Shown: piece after piece, positions 11,712 to 19,320 of the stretch
Layout of the letters: every line of letters starts with the position of its first letter
Numbering within the stretch: position 1 is the first letter of the stretch
Assembly: GCA_001931535.1 (NCBI GenBank)
Contig: CP016211.1
Span: 10,896,377 to 10,960,376 of the forward strand
Source of the DNA: Minicystis rosea
GTDB taxonomy: Bacteria > Myxococcota_A > Polyangia > Polyangiales > Polyangiaceae
DNA: 64,000 nt
Direction: 5' to 3'
Program-made: the position numbers and the translations under genes
The notes under the pieces: model-generated
The model's database searches: none
Seen by the model: the letters and a program-made list of their open reading frames with translations, nothing else
Told to the model about the DNA's origin: nothing

Positions 11712-12185
11712 ATGGCAGAGGACCGACCCGATCCGGACGACCACGAGACCGCGCCCGAGCACGCGCTCACCACCCGCGCCGCGCCTTACCCCATGAGCCG
11801 GCTCGCGCCGCGCTTCGATCTCGTCGACATCGCCGCCGAGATCGCCCGCGCCGACGCGACCGTCTCCATGGTCGCGACAGGCAAGCTCGACATCATCCGC
11901 AAACAGATCCTCGCCCTCCAGGAGCAGGCCCGCGTCATCCTCGACGACGCCGCCCGCGCCGCCCGCCTCCACCGGGCCCGCTGCAACTTCCCCAAGCGCC
12001 CCGGCCACGTCTATCACCTCTACCGCCGCGCCGAGGACGATCTCTATTTCTCCATGCTCTCCCCGAGCGAATGGGGCGGAACCCCGCCCCACGCCTTCGA
12101 GGGCTCCTATCGCTTGGAGAACGATCAGAGCTTCACGCTCATCGACCCTGGAGACATCGTCTCTGGAGATACCGACTCTCCCTGA
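11712..12185 (+). CDS. DUF2452 (C1orf50-like) protein
   Basis: 157 residues. Recognised from PYPMSRLAPRFDLVDIAAEI, a helix with QILALQEQARVILDDA, the motif CNFPKRPGHVYHLYRR and FSMLSPSEWG, the pattern shared by DUF2452 proteins and vertebrate C1orf50. Function unknown; no catalytic motif or export signal is seen. ATG 11712 starts a typical acidic N-terminal extension. It converges on the carboxylesterase gene across a hairpin at 12221-12243. Confidence 0.85.
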   Translation: MAEDRPDPDDHETAPEHALTTRAAPYPMSRLAPRFDLVDIAAEIARADATVSMVATGKLDIIRKQILALQEQARVILDDAARAARLHRARCNFPKRPGHVYHLYRRAEDDLYFSMLSPSEWGGTPPHAFEGSYRLENDQSFTLIDPGDIVSGDTDSP

Positions 12186-12220
12186 AGCCCCTTCTCCCAA
12201 CCGCGAAGCGGCCCCTCGGT

Positions 12221-12243
12221 CCCAACGGTCTTTGTCCGTTGGG
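12221..12243. terminator. Hairpin between convergent genes
   Basis: CCCAACGG and CCGTTGGG form an 8-bp perfect stem with a 7-base loop (TCTTTGT) in the 72-bp gap between the DUF2452 and carboxylesterase stops. There is no T tract on the plus side. Probably a bidirectional transcription barrier. Confidence 0.55.
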
Positions 12244-12257
12244 GCCCTCGCGGCGCT

Positions 12258-13907
12258 CTACTTCACGAGCCCATCCCAGAAATCACAAGCGTCCTTCTTC
12301 AGGCCCGCCTGCGTCGTGATCTCGAGGTCGAGCGTGAGGTTCTCGTCCTTCGCCGCATCGTACTTGGGCCACGTGGGCGCGCCGCTCGTGTTGGGATCTC
12401 CCGCCTTCGCCAAGCCGAGCCAGTATTTCTGCATGGTGGCCGAGAGCTTCTGTTGATCCTCGTCGAGCGTGATGCCGAGATACGCATTCTGGAAGATGAA
12501 CGGCACCTCCGCCGAGTGGAACGATCCCAGATCCCCGAAGAGCGTCTTCGGCGCATTGGTGAAGTGATAGAAGTACACCGATGATCCGCCGGCCGCGAAC
12601 CCGCGCGCGGTGCGGCGCGCCGGGCAGCTGAAGAAGCCGTCACCGACCGCCGCGGAAGCTGCTTTGGTGAGCGAGTCGCCATACGCGCTCGCCGGGTACT
12701 TGGCCACGATGGCCGCGCCGTTGCCGCCGAACATGCCATCCATGAGCGTCGTGTAATCGCCCTCGGTCGTGACGGTGAGGCCGATGGAGAAGAAGATCGT
12801 CCCCTCGTCCCGGTTCGATCCGAGGATGACAGGCATCTTCGTGAACTTCCCCTGCGCGAGCAGCTTGCTCGGTTGATCGGCGATGTTGAATTGGTCGACG
12901 ACCGGCACCCACGCCGCCCCGTCCGGCCCGATCTCGCCCACCTTCCCCGGCAGCGCGAGGAGGATCTCGTCGGGCGTCTTCCCGCGCAGGCATTCGAGCG
13001 TCTTGCTCGAATCGGTACAGCCGAGCGCCGTCGCGAAATCGTTGCCCTGCGCCTCCGCCTGGCTCTGTGAGCTGCCCGGCAGCGTGCACGCGCCGCTCTC
13101 CACGATGACCCGATGGAACAAGCCTTCGCTCTTCGGGGAGAAGAGGTGCAAGCAGGTGGAGATGCCGCCCGCCGATTCACCGAACAGCGTCACGTTGTCC
13201 GGATTGCCGCCGAACGCCGCCGCATTGGCCTTCACCCAGGCGAGGGCGGCGCGCTGATCTTCGAAGCCGTACATGCCCGACGACGGGTGCGCCGCATCCT
13301 CGGACGTGAGCGCGCTGTGCCCGAGCCACCCGAGCGGCCCGAGCCGATAGTTGAGGGTGATCACCACCGCGCCCGTCGCCGCCGAGAACTGCGCGCCGTC
13401 ATACGTGCCTTCGCCGCCGCTGCCACCGACGAAGCCGCCGCCGTGAATCCACACCAGCACGGGCAACGTCGTCGGGGGCGCCGCCGCCGGCGTCCACACG
13501 TTGACCGTGAGGCAATCCTCGCTGGTCCCCGTCATCGGCGTCTTGCCGAGCTGCGACATCTGCGGGCAGAACGCGCCCTTCTTCGTGGCATCGCGCGTCT
13601 CGGTCCAGGCCGCGGCGGGCTCGGGCGACTTCCACCGCTGCGCGCCCGTGGGCGGAGCCGCATACGGGATCCCGAGGAACGCACGCGTGTCGCCGAGCAA
13701 CGCGCCTTGCACCGATCCCTTGTCGGTCTTCACCACCAACATCGCCTCTCCGCCGCCGGTCCCGGATCCGCCGGTGCCCGCGCCGCCCGTGCCGGTGCCG
13801 GTGCCGCCGGTGCCAGGCGATCCGCCGGTGCCCTCACCGTTGGAGCCACAGCCGGCCGCGAAGAGGATGCCAATCGAGAGGACCGCGAGGGACGAGGTAC
13901 GAAGCAT
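12258..13907 (-). CDS. Type B carboxylesterase lipoprotein
   Basis: 549 residues. The start at 13907 is set by GGAGGT just upstream and by the signal peptide with lipobox FAAGC (Cys 20). A Gly/Thr-rich linker follows, typical of polyangial surface lipoproteins. The carboxylesterase/lipase type B fold is clear: EDCLTVNVWTP, oxyanion segment WIHGGGFVGG, nucleophile elbow FGESAGG (Ser about 245), acidic member in SNRDEGTIFF and His in FHSAEVPF. Expected to hydrolyse carboxyl esters outside the cell. Single gene, convergent with the DUF2452 gene. Confidence 0.93.
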   Translation of the reverse strand: MLRTSSLAVLSIGILFAAGCGSNGEGTGGSPGTGGTGTGTGGAGTGGSGTGGGEAMLVVKTDKGSVQGALLGDTRAFLGIPYAAPPTGAQRWKSPEPAAAWTETRDATKKGAFCPQMSQLGKTPMTGTSEDCLTVNVWTPAAAPPTTLPVLVWIHGGGFVGGSGGEGTYDGAQFSAATGAVVITLNYRLGPLGWLGHSALTSEDAAHPSSGMYGFEDQRAALAWVKANAAAFGGNPDNVTLFGESAGGISTCLHLFSPKSEGLFHRVIVESGACTLPGSSQSQAEAQGNDFATALGCTDSSKTLECLRGKTPDEILLALPGKVGEIGPDGAAWVPVVDQFNIADQPSKLLAQGKFTKMPVILGSNRDEGTIFFSIGLTVTTEGDYTTLMDGMFGGNGAAIVAKYPASAYGDSLTKAASAAVGDGFFSCPARRTARGFAAGGSSVYFYHFTNAPKTLFGDLGSFHSAEVPFIFQNAYLGITLDEDQQKLSATMQKYWLGLAKAGDPNTSGAPTWPKYDAAKDENLTLDLEITTQAGLKKDACDFWDGLVK

Positions 13908-13985
13908 ACGAGACCTCCACACGAGGAACGGCGACGATATCAGCGTCGCCGCGGCCTGTCGTGCGGCTCGCACACCCACAAAACA

Positions 13986-14023
13986 CTTCATCCCACGAGG
14001 CAGCTTCGCCTCGCGGGATGAAG
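13986..14023. repeat. 16-bp inverted repeat
   Basis: CTTCATCCCACGAGGC and GCCTCGCGGGATGAAG pair over 16 positions with a single mismatch and a 6-base loop. It lies about 80 bases upstream of the esterase start on the minus strand. No T run follows on either strand. It could be a terminator, RNA structure or protein site. Confidence 0.75.
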
Positions 14024-14373
14024 AGCTCCCTTTCTCGATGGCCCGCAGCGCCGAGCGCCGTTCACCCAGGCGTCATGGCAGATCGTGCGATCTCTCGGCC
14101 AGCTTTCGCCATGCGCGCCATGCGCCGAAGAGACCAAAATCCGTCCATGCGCTCCAGGCTCGCCGGGGCCCGACTTCATCGACGGCGCGGAGGGCGGCAA
14201 TCCGACACGGCACATCCAATCTCGTGACGAGAATGGTTGTGACGTTCCGGAATGGGTCCAAAGGCACCACCAAGGCGGTCTTCATGGTGCCAGACGCTGC
14301 GCCCGGCTGCTCCCACCAGAGGAGCCGCCGCGCCGGCGCAGCCCGGCCGCCCGCGTTCGAGACGCGACCGGCC

Positions 14374-14397
14374 GTGATTCGATGTCTCGAATCACGC
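14374..14397. repeat. 10-bp perfect inverted repeat
   Basis: CGTGATTCGA and TCGAATCACG are exact complements separated by TGTC, a stable tetraloop-type hairpin in the long non-coding gap. Function unknown. Confidence 0.7.
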
Positions 14398-14973
14398 AAT
14401 CGTCATGCGAAGCCGAGGAATCCCAGCGGCACGGCGAGCCCCGAAGAGCCTCGCCGCCGCGGTCCACCGCCACTTCACCTCAAGGCGTAATATCGAATCA
14501 CGGTGACCTCCTGCGTTCGAGGAATCCGTCGCCCATGCCGAAGCGATTCGGTCATGGGGTGAAAGAAAGCCGCGCTGCCGGCCGTCGCGTCGTGCAAACG
14601 CGCCATGCTCGAGCGCGCCGTCCGCCCGCGGCGAGCTCGTCGTTCGCGCTGCGCCCCCCAAGGACGCATCGAATCACGAAAACGGCTCACCGTCCGTCGA
14701 CGGTGCGGACGGTGAACAGCCGTGTCTCGAGCCTCGTCAAGCGATGGAGCCCAGCCACGTCCCGCACACCCGGTCGGTATGTCGTGTCATCGTGGCTCGG
14801 GTCATCGGTTGCTCCAATACCGGCGCGCACGCGCAGCGGCGCCATATCGAGGCCGGGTGATTAATGCGCGGGCCGAAGTCGCGCAAGCGACCCTGCCCGG
14901 AAAAACCATTTTGGAGAGAAAATAGATGCGCGCCCCAACCACCTTGGGCGCCGCGGTGGGACCGGCGATGATC

Positions 14974-14999
14974 CTGATGGGCCGCGTGCGACCCATCAG
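14974..14999. repeat. 8-bp inverted repeat
   Basis: CTGATGGG and CCCATCAG enclose a 10-base loop. It lies downstream of the dehydratase stop (minus strand) and may contribute to termination together with the GC hairpin at 15019-15037. Confidence 0.5.
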
Positions 15000-15018
15000 A
15001 ACCAAGGCCCCATCGTGA

Positions 15019-15037
15019 GGGCCGGCTCGTCCGGCCC
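15019..15037 (-). terminator. GC-rich hairpin 3' of the dehydratase gene
   Basis: GGGCCGG-CTCGT-CCGGCCC forms a 7-bp stem 60 bases past the stop of the minus-strand dehydratase gene. Between it and the stop lie two copies of a 16-bp element (15051-15066 and 15079-15094) that belong to the GATGGGGCCGC palindrome family described in the findings. Likely a composite terminator. Confidence 0.5.
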
Positions 15038-15096
15038 GGGGTTTGGGGTCGCTTGCGGCCCCATCGTGACTCAGGGCCGCTTGCGGCCCCATCGGA

Positions 15097-17082
15097 TCAA
15101 ATGGCCTCGGGGGCCACGATCTTTCCGGCGATGGCGCTCGCGGCCACCACCAGCGGGCTCGCCAAGTACACCTTCCCGGGGCCGCTGCGGCCGGGGAAGT
15201 TGCGGTTGATGGCGCTCACGGTCACCTCGTCCGCCGTGAACGACACGCCCGGGCCGGCCTTGATGCAGGCGCCGCACGACGGGTCCACGAGCTCGGCGCC
15301 GGCCTTCTCGAAGATCGCGAGATACCCGCGCTCCTCCGCGTAACGGCGGATGTCCTGCGATCCGAATTGGATGTAGAGGTGCACGCCGTCGGCCACGCGC
15401 TTGCCCTTCTCCACCGCGCGGCGGAGGACCTCGGCGTACATATCCATGTCCGCCTTCTTCCCGCCGGTGCACGAGCCGCCGTAGGCGATGTTGATCTTCA
15501 CGTCGCCGCCGACCGTGTCGCCGAGCTTGTCGAGCGGCACGCCGTTCCGCGGATCGCCGGGCGTCGCCACCATCGGCGTGAGCGTGCTCAGGTCGACGTC
15601 GAAGGTCGCCATGTACGTGGCGCCCGGATCGGCCTTCACGATGCGCGCCCGCACCGCGTCGGCGTCGAGCCCGCGCTGCTTCACGAGGTACTGCACCACC
15701 ACCTCGTCGGCCTCGATGATGCCGGTGAACCCGCCGGCCTCGACGGCCATGTTGGTGAGCGTGGCGCGCTCGTCGAGGCTCATGGCACGCACGCCGTCGC
15801 CTGCGAACTCGAGCACCTTGCCGATGCCCTCGCCGCTCTTCCAGAACGGCTGCGCGAGCAGGTGGAGCATCACGTCCTTGGCCGTGACGCCGGGGCGCAG
15901 CTTGCCGTGCAGGTTGAAGCGCGCCGACTCGGGCACGGCCACGCGCACGTCGCGCGTCAGCCAGGCGTTGGCCATGTCGGTCGAGCCCACGCCGAAGGCG
16001 AAGCACCCGAGCGCGCCGCCCATGCACGTATGCGAGTCGGTGCCGGCCACGACTTGGCCCGGGAGCGCGAGCTCTTCGATCACCTTGTTGTGGCAGATGG
16101 CCTCCGAGCCCACCGTCTTCCCGTCGCGCACCACCTCGCCGTAGAGCTTGATGCCCTGCTTCTGCGTGAACGACTCCTGCACCGTTGCCAGCGACGCCGC
16201 CTGCTCGCGCAGACCGAGCTTGATGTGGGCCTCGGGGATCACGCGGTCGAGGAAGGTGAGGTGATCGCGGAACGCAAACACGCTCTCGGGATCCGTCACC
16301 TTCGCGTCTGGACCGAAGCCCGCGCGGAACAGCGACTCGGCCATCGGCGTCACGTACTCGTGCGAGAAACGCACGTCGGTGCGCACGAAGAGCGCGTCGC
16401 CCGGCTTCACCGCGGTCACGCCGATCTTGTCCGCCTTCGCGTCCACCACCGCGTGGGCCGCGATGATCTTCTCGCACAACGTCATCGGCCGCGCGGACGT
16501 CTCGATCGTCGGCGCCGTCACCTCGCCCGCGAGGCGCGCCTTGTTGTACGTGAAGAGCCCGCCGAACTCGACGACGTCGCGGCTGATGGGATCGAGCCCG
16601 CGCGTGAACTCGCCGATCGGGATCTCCTCGCCGCGCGCCACCCGATCGAGGACCCCGAAGTCCGTCGTCGTCAGCAGGCCGATGTTCTGCGCGTTCTGCC
16701 CGTAGATCTTCTCGATGCTCCGGGCGACCACGATCTGCACGCCCGACTCGCGCTCCGAGTACGGCGCCGTCTCGCGCGAGCTGCCGCAGCCCTTGGAGCG
16801 GCCGCTCACGATCACGCCGAAGCCGCCGTTCTTGATGTCGTCGCGCTGGATGACGTTGCCGCGCAGGCCGACCAGGCAGTAACGCGCGAGCGTCTCGTCG
16901 TAGTAGTAACAAACCCAGCCGGGGGTCAGCTCGTCGGTGGAGATGTTGTTGACGAGCGGCGTCGTCTCGGGATCGACGGTGACCTCTTCCCCACGGAGCT
17001 GCTGCTTGAGGAGCTCGGCGTCCTCCGTCAGGTAGAGGATCTTCCCGGTCACGCGAACGGACGTACGGCGCTGGCTGGTCAT
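15097..17082 (-). CDS. Fused isopropylmalate dehydratase-like, swivel domain first
   Basis: 661 residues. The N-terminal third is an aconitase-type swivel (small-subunit, LeuD-like) domain with NNISTDELTPG and the substrate loop SGRSKGCGSSRETAPYSE. The rest is the LeuC/aconitase large-subunit core with VAGTDSHTCMGG for one cluster ligand, GGFTGIIEAD, AYGGSCTGGK and SCGACIKAGPG giving the last two Cys, so all three [4Fe-4S] ligands are present. The order swivel-then-core is reversed relative to aconitase. Expected to isomerise a 2- or 3-isopropylmalate-type substrate in leucine synthesis, or a homoaconitate analogue. Monocistronic; no leuA or leuB nearby. Confidence 0.88.
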   Translation of the reverse strand: MTSQRRTSVRVTGKILYLTEDAELLKQQLRGEEVTVDPETTPLVNNISTDELTPGWVCYYYDETLARYCLVGLRGNVIQRDDIKNGGFGVIVSGRSKGCGSSRETAPYSERESGVQIVVARSIEKIYGQNAQNIGLLTTTDFGVLDRVARGEEIPIGEFTRGLDPISRDVVEFGGLFTYNKARLAGEVTAPTIETSARPMTLCEKIIAAHAVVDAKADKIGVTAVKPGDALFVRTDVRFSHEYVTPMAESLFRAGFGPDAKVTDPESVFAFRDHLTFLDRVIPEAHIKLGLREQAASLATVQESFTQKQGIKLYGEVVRDGKTVGSEAICHNKVIEELALPGQVVAGTDSHTCMGGALGCFAFGVGSTDMANAWLTRDVRVAVPESARFNLHGKLRPGVTAKDVMLHLLAQPFWKSGEGIGKVLEFAGDGVRAMSLDERATLTNMAVEAGGFTGIIEADEVVVQYLVKQRGLDADAVRARIVKADPGATYMATFDVDLSTLTPMVATPGDPRNGVPLDKLGDTVGGDVKINIAYGGSCTGGKKADMDMYAEVLRRAVEKGKRVADGVHLYIQFGSQDIRRYAEERGYLAIFEKAGAELVDPSCGACIKAGPGVSFTADEVTVSAINRNFPGRSGPGKVYLASPLVVAASAIAGKIVAPEAI

Positions 17083-17255
17083 CGGCTACCTCATGGGCCT
17101 GGAGGCCTTGGGATGGCGGCACGATGGCCGCCGTGTTTCGTCTTTAGTCGCTCCCCGCCGTTTTTGGTACCCGGACGGCCGAGCAGGAGCGCTGCGTACA
17201 GTGGCGCGTCGCGTCGCGGTTGCACCCTTCCGGCCGCACGGAGGACATTGGTGAC

Positions 17256-18491
17256 GTGGCTCGCCCCTTCCCGACGCGCTTGTTCCTCTTCGCGTTTCTC
17301 GGCTGGGCGTTCGACTTCTACGATCTCGTGCTCATCGGCTTCGTGAAGGAGCCCGTGGGTCACACCTTCGGTCTCACCGCCGCGAAGGAAGCCTGGATGC
17401 TCGGTGTCGCCCTCGGCACCTCGGGCCTCGGTGGCATCCTCGGCGGGATGCTCGCCGATCGCATCGGCAAGCGCGACGTGCTCGCGGCCACCGTGCTGCT
17501 CTATTCGTTAGGCTCGCTCATCGCCGGACTTGCCCCTGTTTTCCCGTTGTTTTTGCTTGGTCGCGGCCTCGTCGGCCTCGGCGTCGGGGGCGAGTGGGCC
17601 ATCGGTCACGGCATGCTCGCGGAGGCCGTCGAGCCTTCGTATCGCGGCCGCGCCTCGTCCTTCTTGCAAGCCGGTGAGCCCGTGGGCGTCGCGCTCGCGG
17701 CCATCGCCGGTTACCTGCTCGTGCCGCTCGTGGGTTGGCGGTGGGTGATGATCGGATCGAGCGCCACCGCGCTCCTCGCCTTCGCGATGCGCTCGTCGAT
17801 CCATCTGCCCAGCACCCCCGCGCCGCGCCGCCCGTCGATTCGCCATCTCCTCGGGCTCGGCATCGGCGGTCGCATGGCGCGCGCCTGGGTCCTCGGCGTG
17901 CTCAAGCTGGGCACGTATTGGACCTGTTACACGTGGCTCCCGAGCTTCCTCTTGCATCAAATGCATCAAGGCATCGGCCGCTCGCTGACCTGGGTGATCA
18001 CCGCGCAGACTGGCCAGCTCCTCGGCATGCTCACCTTCGGTCAGGTGTCCGATCGCATTGGTCGCCGGCCCGCCTTCTGCGCGTATTCGCTCCTCACCGC
18101 GCTGGCCATCGCGCCGCTCGCGTTCGCTTGGCAGACGCTCTCCGCGCATCCGATCCTCTTCTGGGCCACCATGGCGACCCTCGGCTTCGGCTCCGGTTGC
18201 ACGGCCGGCTTCGGCGCGCTCCTCGCCGAGCTCTTCCCCGACGAAGTGCGCGGCGCCGCCATGGGCACGACCTACAACCTCGCGCGCGCCGTCCAGCTCG
18301 GCGCCCCGCTCCTCGTGGCGTACGCCGTGAGCATCCATGGCCTCGCGGGCGGCCTCTCGGTGCCCTTGCTCCTCGCCATCGGCACCGCCACCTGGGTTTG
18401 GGTGTTGCCCGAGACCCGCGGCATCACGCTCACTGCCATTGGATCGAGCGCGAGCGCAAACACGCAACGCGAGCCTCCGCGCGCGGCTTGA
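17256..18491 (+). CDS. MFS transporter, metabolite:H+ symporter type
   Basis: 411 residues with about 12 membrane segments. Start GTG 17256 follows GGAGGA at 10 bases; TTG 17220 is an alternative. The cytoplasmic loop signatures GGMLADRIGKRD (loop 2-3) and GQVSDRIGRRPAF (loop 8-9) and the segment GLGVGGEWAIGHGMLAEAV place it among sialate/shikimate/sugar-acid symporters of the major facilitator superfamily. Substrate cannot be told. Divergent from the dehydratase gene with a 170-bp gap; ends before a long inverted repeat. Confidence 0.9.
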   Translation: MARPFPTRLFLFAFLGWAFDFYDLVLIGFVKEPVGHTFGLTAAKEAWMLGVALGTSGLGGILGGMLADRIGKRDVLAATVLLYSLGSLIAGLAPVFPLFLLGRGLVGLGVGGEWAIGHGMLAEAVEPSYRGRASSFLQAGEPVGVALAAIAGYLLVPLVGWRWVMIGSSATALLAFAMRSSIHLPSTPAPRRPSIRHLLGLGIGGRMARAWVLGVLKLGTYWTCYTWLPSFLLHQMHQGIGRSLTWVITAQTGQLLGMLTFGQVSDRIGRRPAFCAYSLLTALAIAPLAFAWQTLSAHPILFWATMATLGFGSGCTAGFGALLAELFPDEVRGAAMGTTYNLARAVQLGAPLLVAYAVSIHGLAGGLSVPLLLAIGTATWVWVLPETRGITLTAIGSSASANTQREPPRAA

Positions 18492-18505
18492 GCGAGATCG
18501 GATTC

Positions 18506-18599
18506 AACGCAAAGTCGCAAGGACGCAAAGACGCAAAAAAGCAAAGAGGCTCATTCTCCCTCGCCTTTTTGCGTCTTTGCGCCTCTGCGACTTTGCGTT
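18506..18599. repeat. 94-bp long inverted repeat of CGCAAAG units
   Basis: Two 34-base arms (18506-18539 and 18566-18599) are complementary with three mismatches around a 26-base loop. Each arm is built from short direct units of the type CGCAAAGNCG and ends in A5/T5 toward the loop. It begins 14 bases after the MFS stop, is AT-richer than everything around it, and could serve as terminator for both flanking genes. Similar CGCAAAG/CTTTGCG repeats are seen in other soil bacteria (recalled, not searched). Confidence 0.85.
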
Positions 18600-18721
18600 C
18601 CTTCTCCGCCTCCTCGAGACGAACGCAGCCACCGTACGAATGCACGGCGGCTGCGTCTCATGATGTTTGCTCGTCTCGATGATCCACGCGTCGCGATCTC
18701 ACGCGACCTCGCGACGGATCA

Positions 18722-19132
18722 TCAACCCTGGCGCTTGGCCCGGCGCCGACGCGCGAGGAGCGGAATCGCGACGAGGCCCCAAAGGGCCCATGATGCGCCT
18801 ACCGCGCCGGCCGTCGAGCAGCCGCCGCCGCTCTCGTTCCCGCCCGAGCTGCCGCCGCCGCTGCCGGTGCTCGCGCCGCTGCCGGTGCTGCCCGTGCCCG
18901 TGCCGCTGCTGCTGCTCGTGCCGGTGTTGGTGGCCGGCACGCACTGGAGGCAGCTTTGGTTCGGATCGTTCGTGCAGACGCCGGGCTTACCGGTCGTGTG
19001 GTTGTCGCAGGCATCACCCTCGTTGTGGAGGATGCAGTCCTCGCACGGAGGAGCGACGTCCGCGCTCGCGGGGAGCGCCGCTGTAATGGCCAGAGAGAAA
19101 GCAACCCAAGAAGCAAGTCGATGAAAGCTCAT
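18722..19132 (-). CDS. Secreted Cys-rich protein with MYXO-CTERM-like tail
   Basis: 136 residues. Signal peptide residues 1-24 ending ALPASA. The mature N-terminal module has eight Cys in about 45 residues (CEDCILHNEGDAC through CLQC), probably all disulfide bonded. A 35-residue Ser/Gly/Thr linker leads to GGGCSTAGAVG, a hydrophobic helix and the basic end LARRRRAKRQG, the layout of the MYXO-CTERM sorting signal used by myxobacteria for surface anchoring after cleavage near the Cys. Function of the module unknown. Confidence 0.8.
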   Translation of the reverse strand: MSFHRLASWVAFSLAITAALPASADVAPPCEDCILHNEGDACDNHTTGKPGVCTNDPNQSCLQCVPATNTGTSSSSGTGTGSTGSGASTGSGGGSSGGNESGGGCSTAGAVGASWALWGLVAIPLLARRRRAKRQG

Positions 19133-19320
19133 GGGCCGATCCTATCCAGCTTCGTAGGCGAGGCAACATCGCCATGCGGCACGAACCTCCTGACGCAGGA
19201 AGTCACTGCGGTGAGGGCTCCCGCGAAGACGGCAAACGAGGCCGTGCTTGCCGCGATGCGCGCGGCCGGCCGTGCAGAAAATGCCTTCGCTGGGCGCTTC
19301 ACCTCCGCACGCCCGTTGCT

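Larger units (their letters stand above)
13908..15096. other. 1.2-kb non-coding, hairpin-rich gap
   Basis: No frame in this stretch has a recognisable protein; the open frames have Arg/Ser/Pro-rich random-like composition, and base composition is less GC-biased than in the neighbouring genes. It lies between the start of the esterase gene (minus strand) and the stop of the dehydratase gene (minus strand). It holds at least four separate stem-loops (listed individually) and a duplicated 16-bp segment. It may include a small RNA or decayed coding DNA; neither is shown. Confidence 0.6.

Noticed and set aside
14085..14864. 260-codon plus-strand frame in the long gap
   Set aside because: Arg/Ser/Pro-rich random-like composition, no RBS and no family; the region is better described as non-coding.
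15367..17346. 659-codon plus-strand open frame opposite the dehydratase
   Set aside because: It is the mirror of a convincing gene; its translation is His/Arg/Val/Leu-rich without domains, a typical antisense artefact of high GC.
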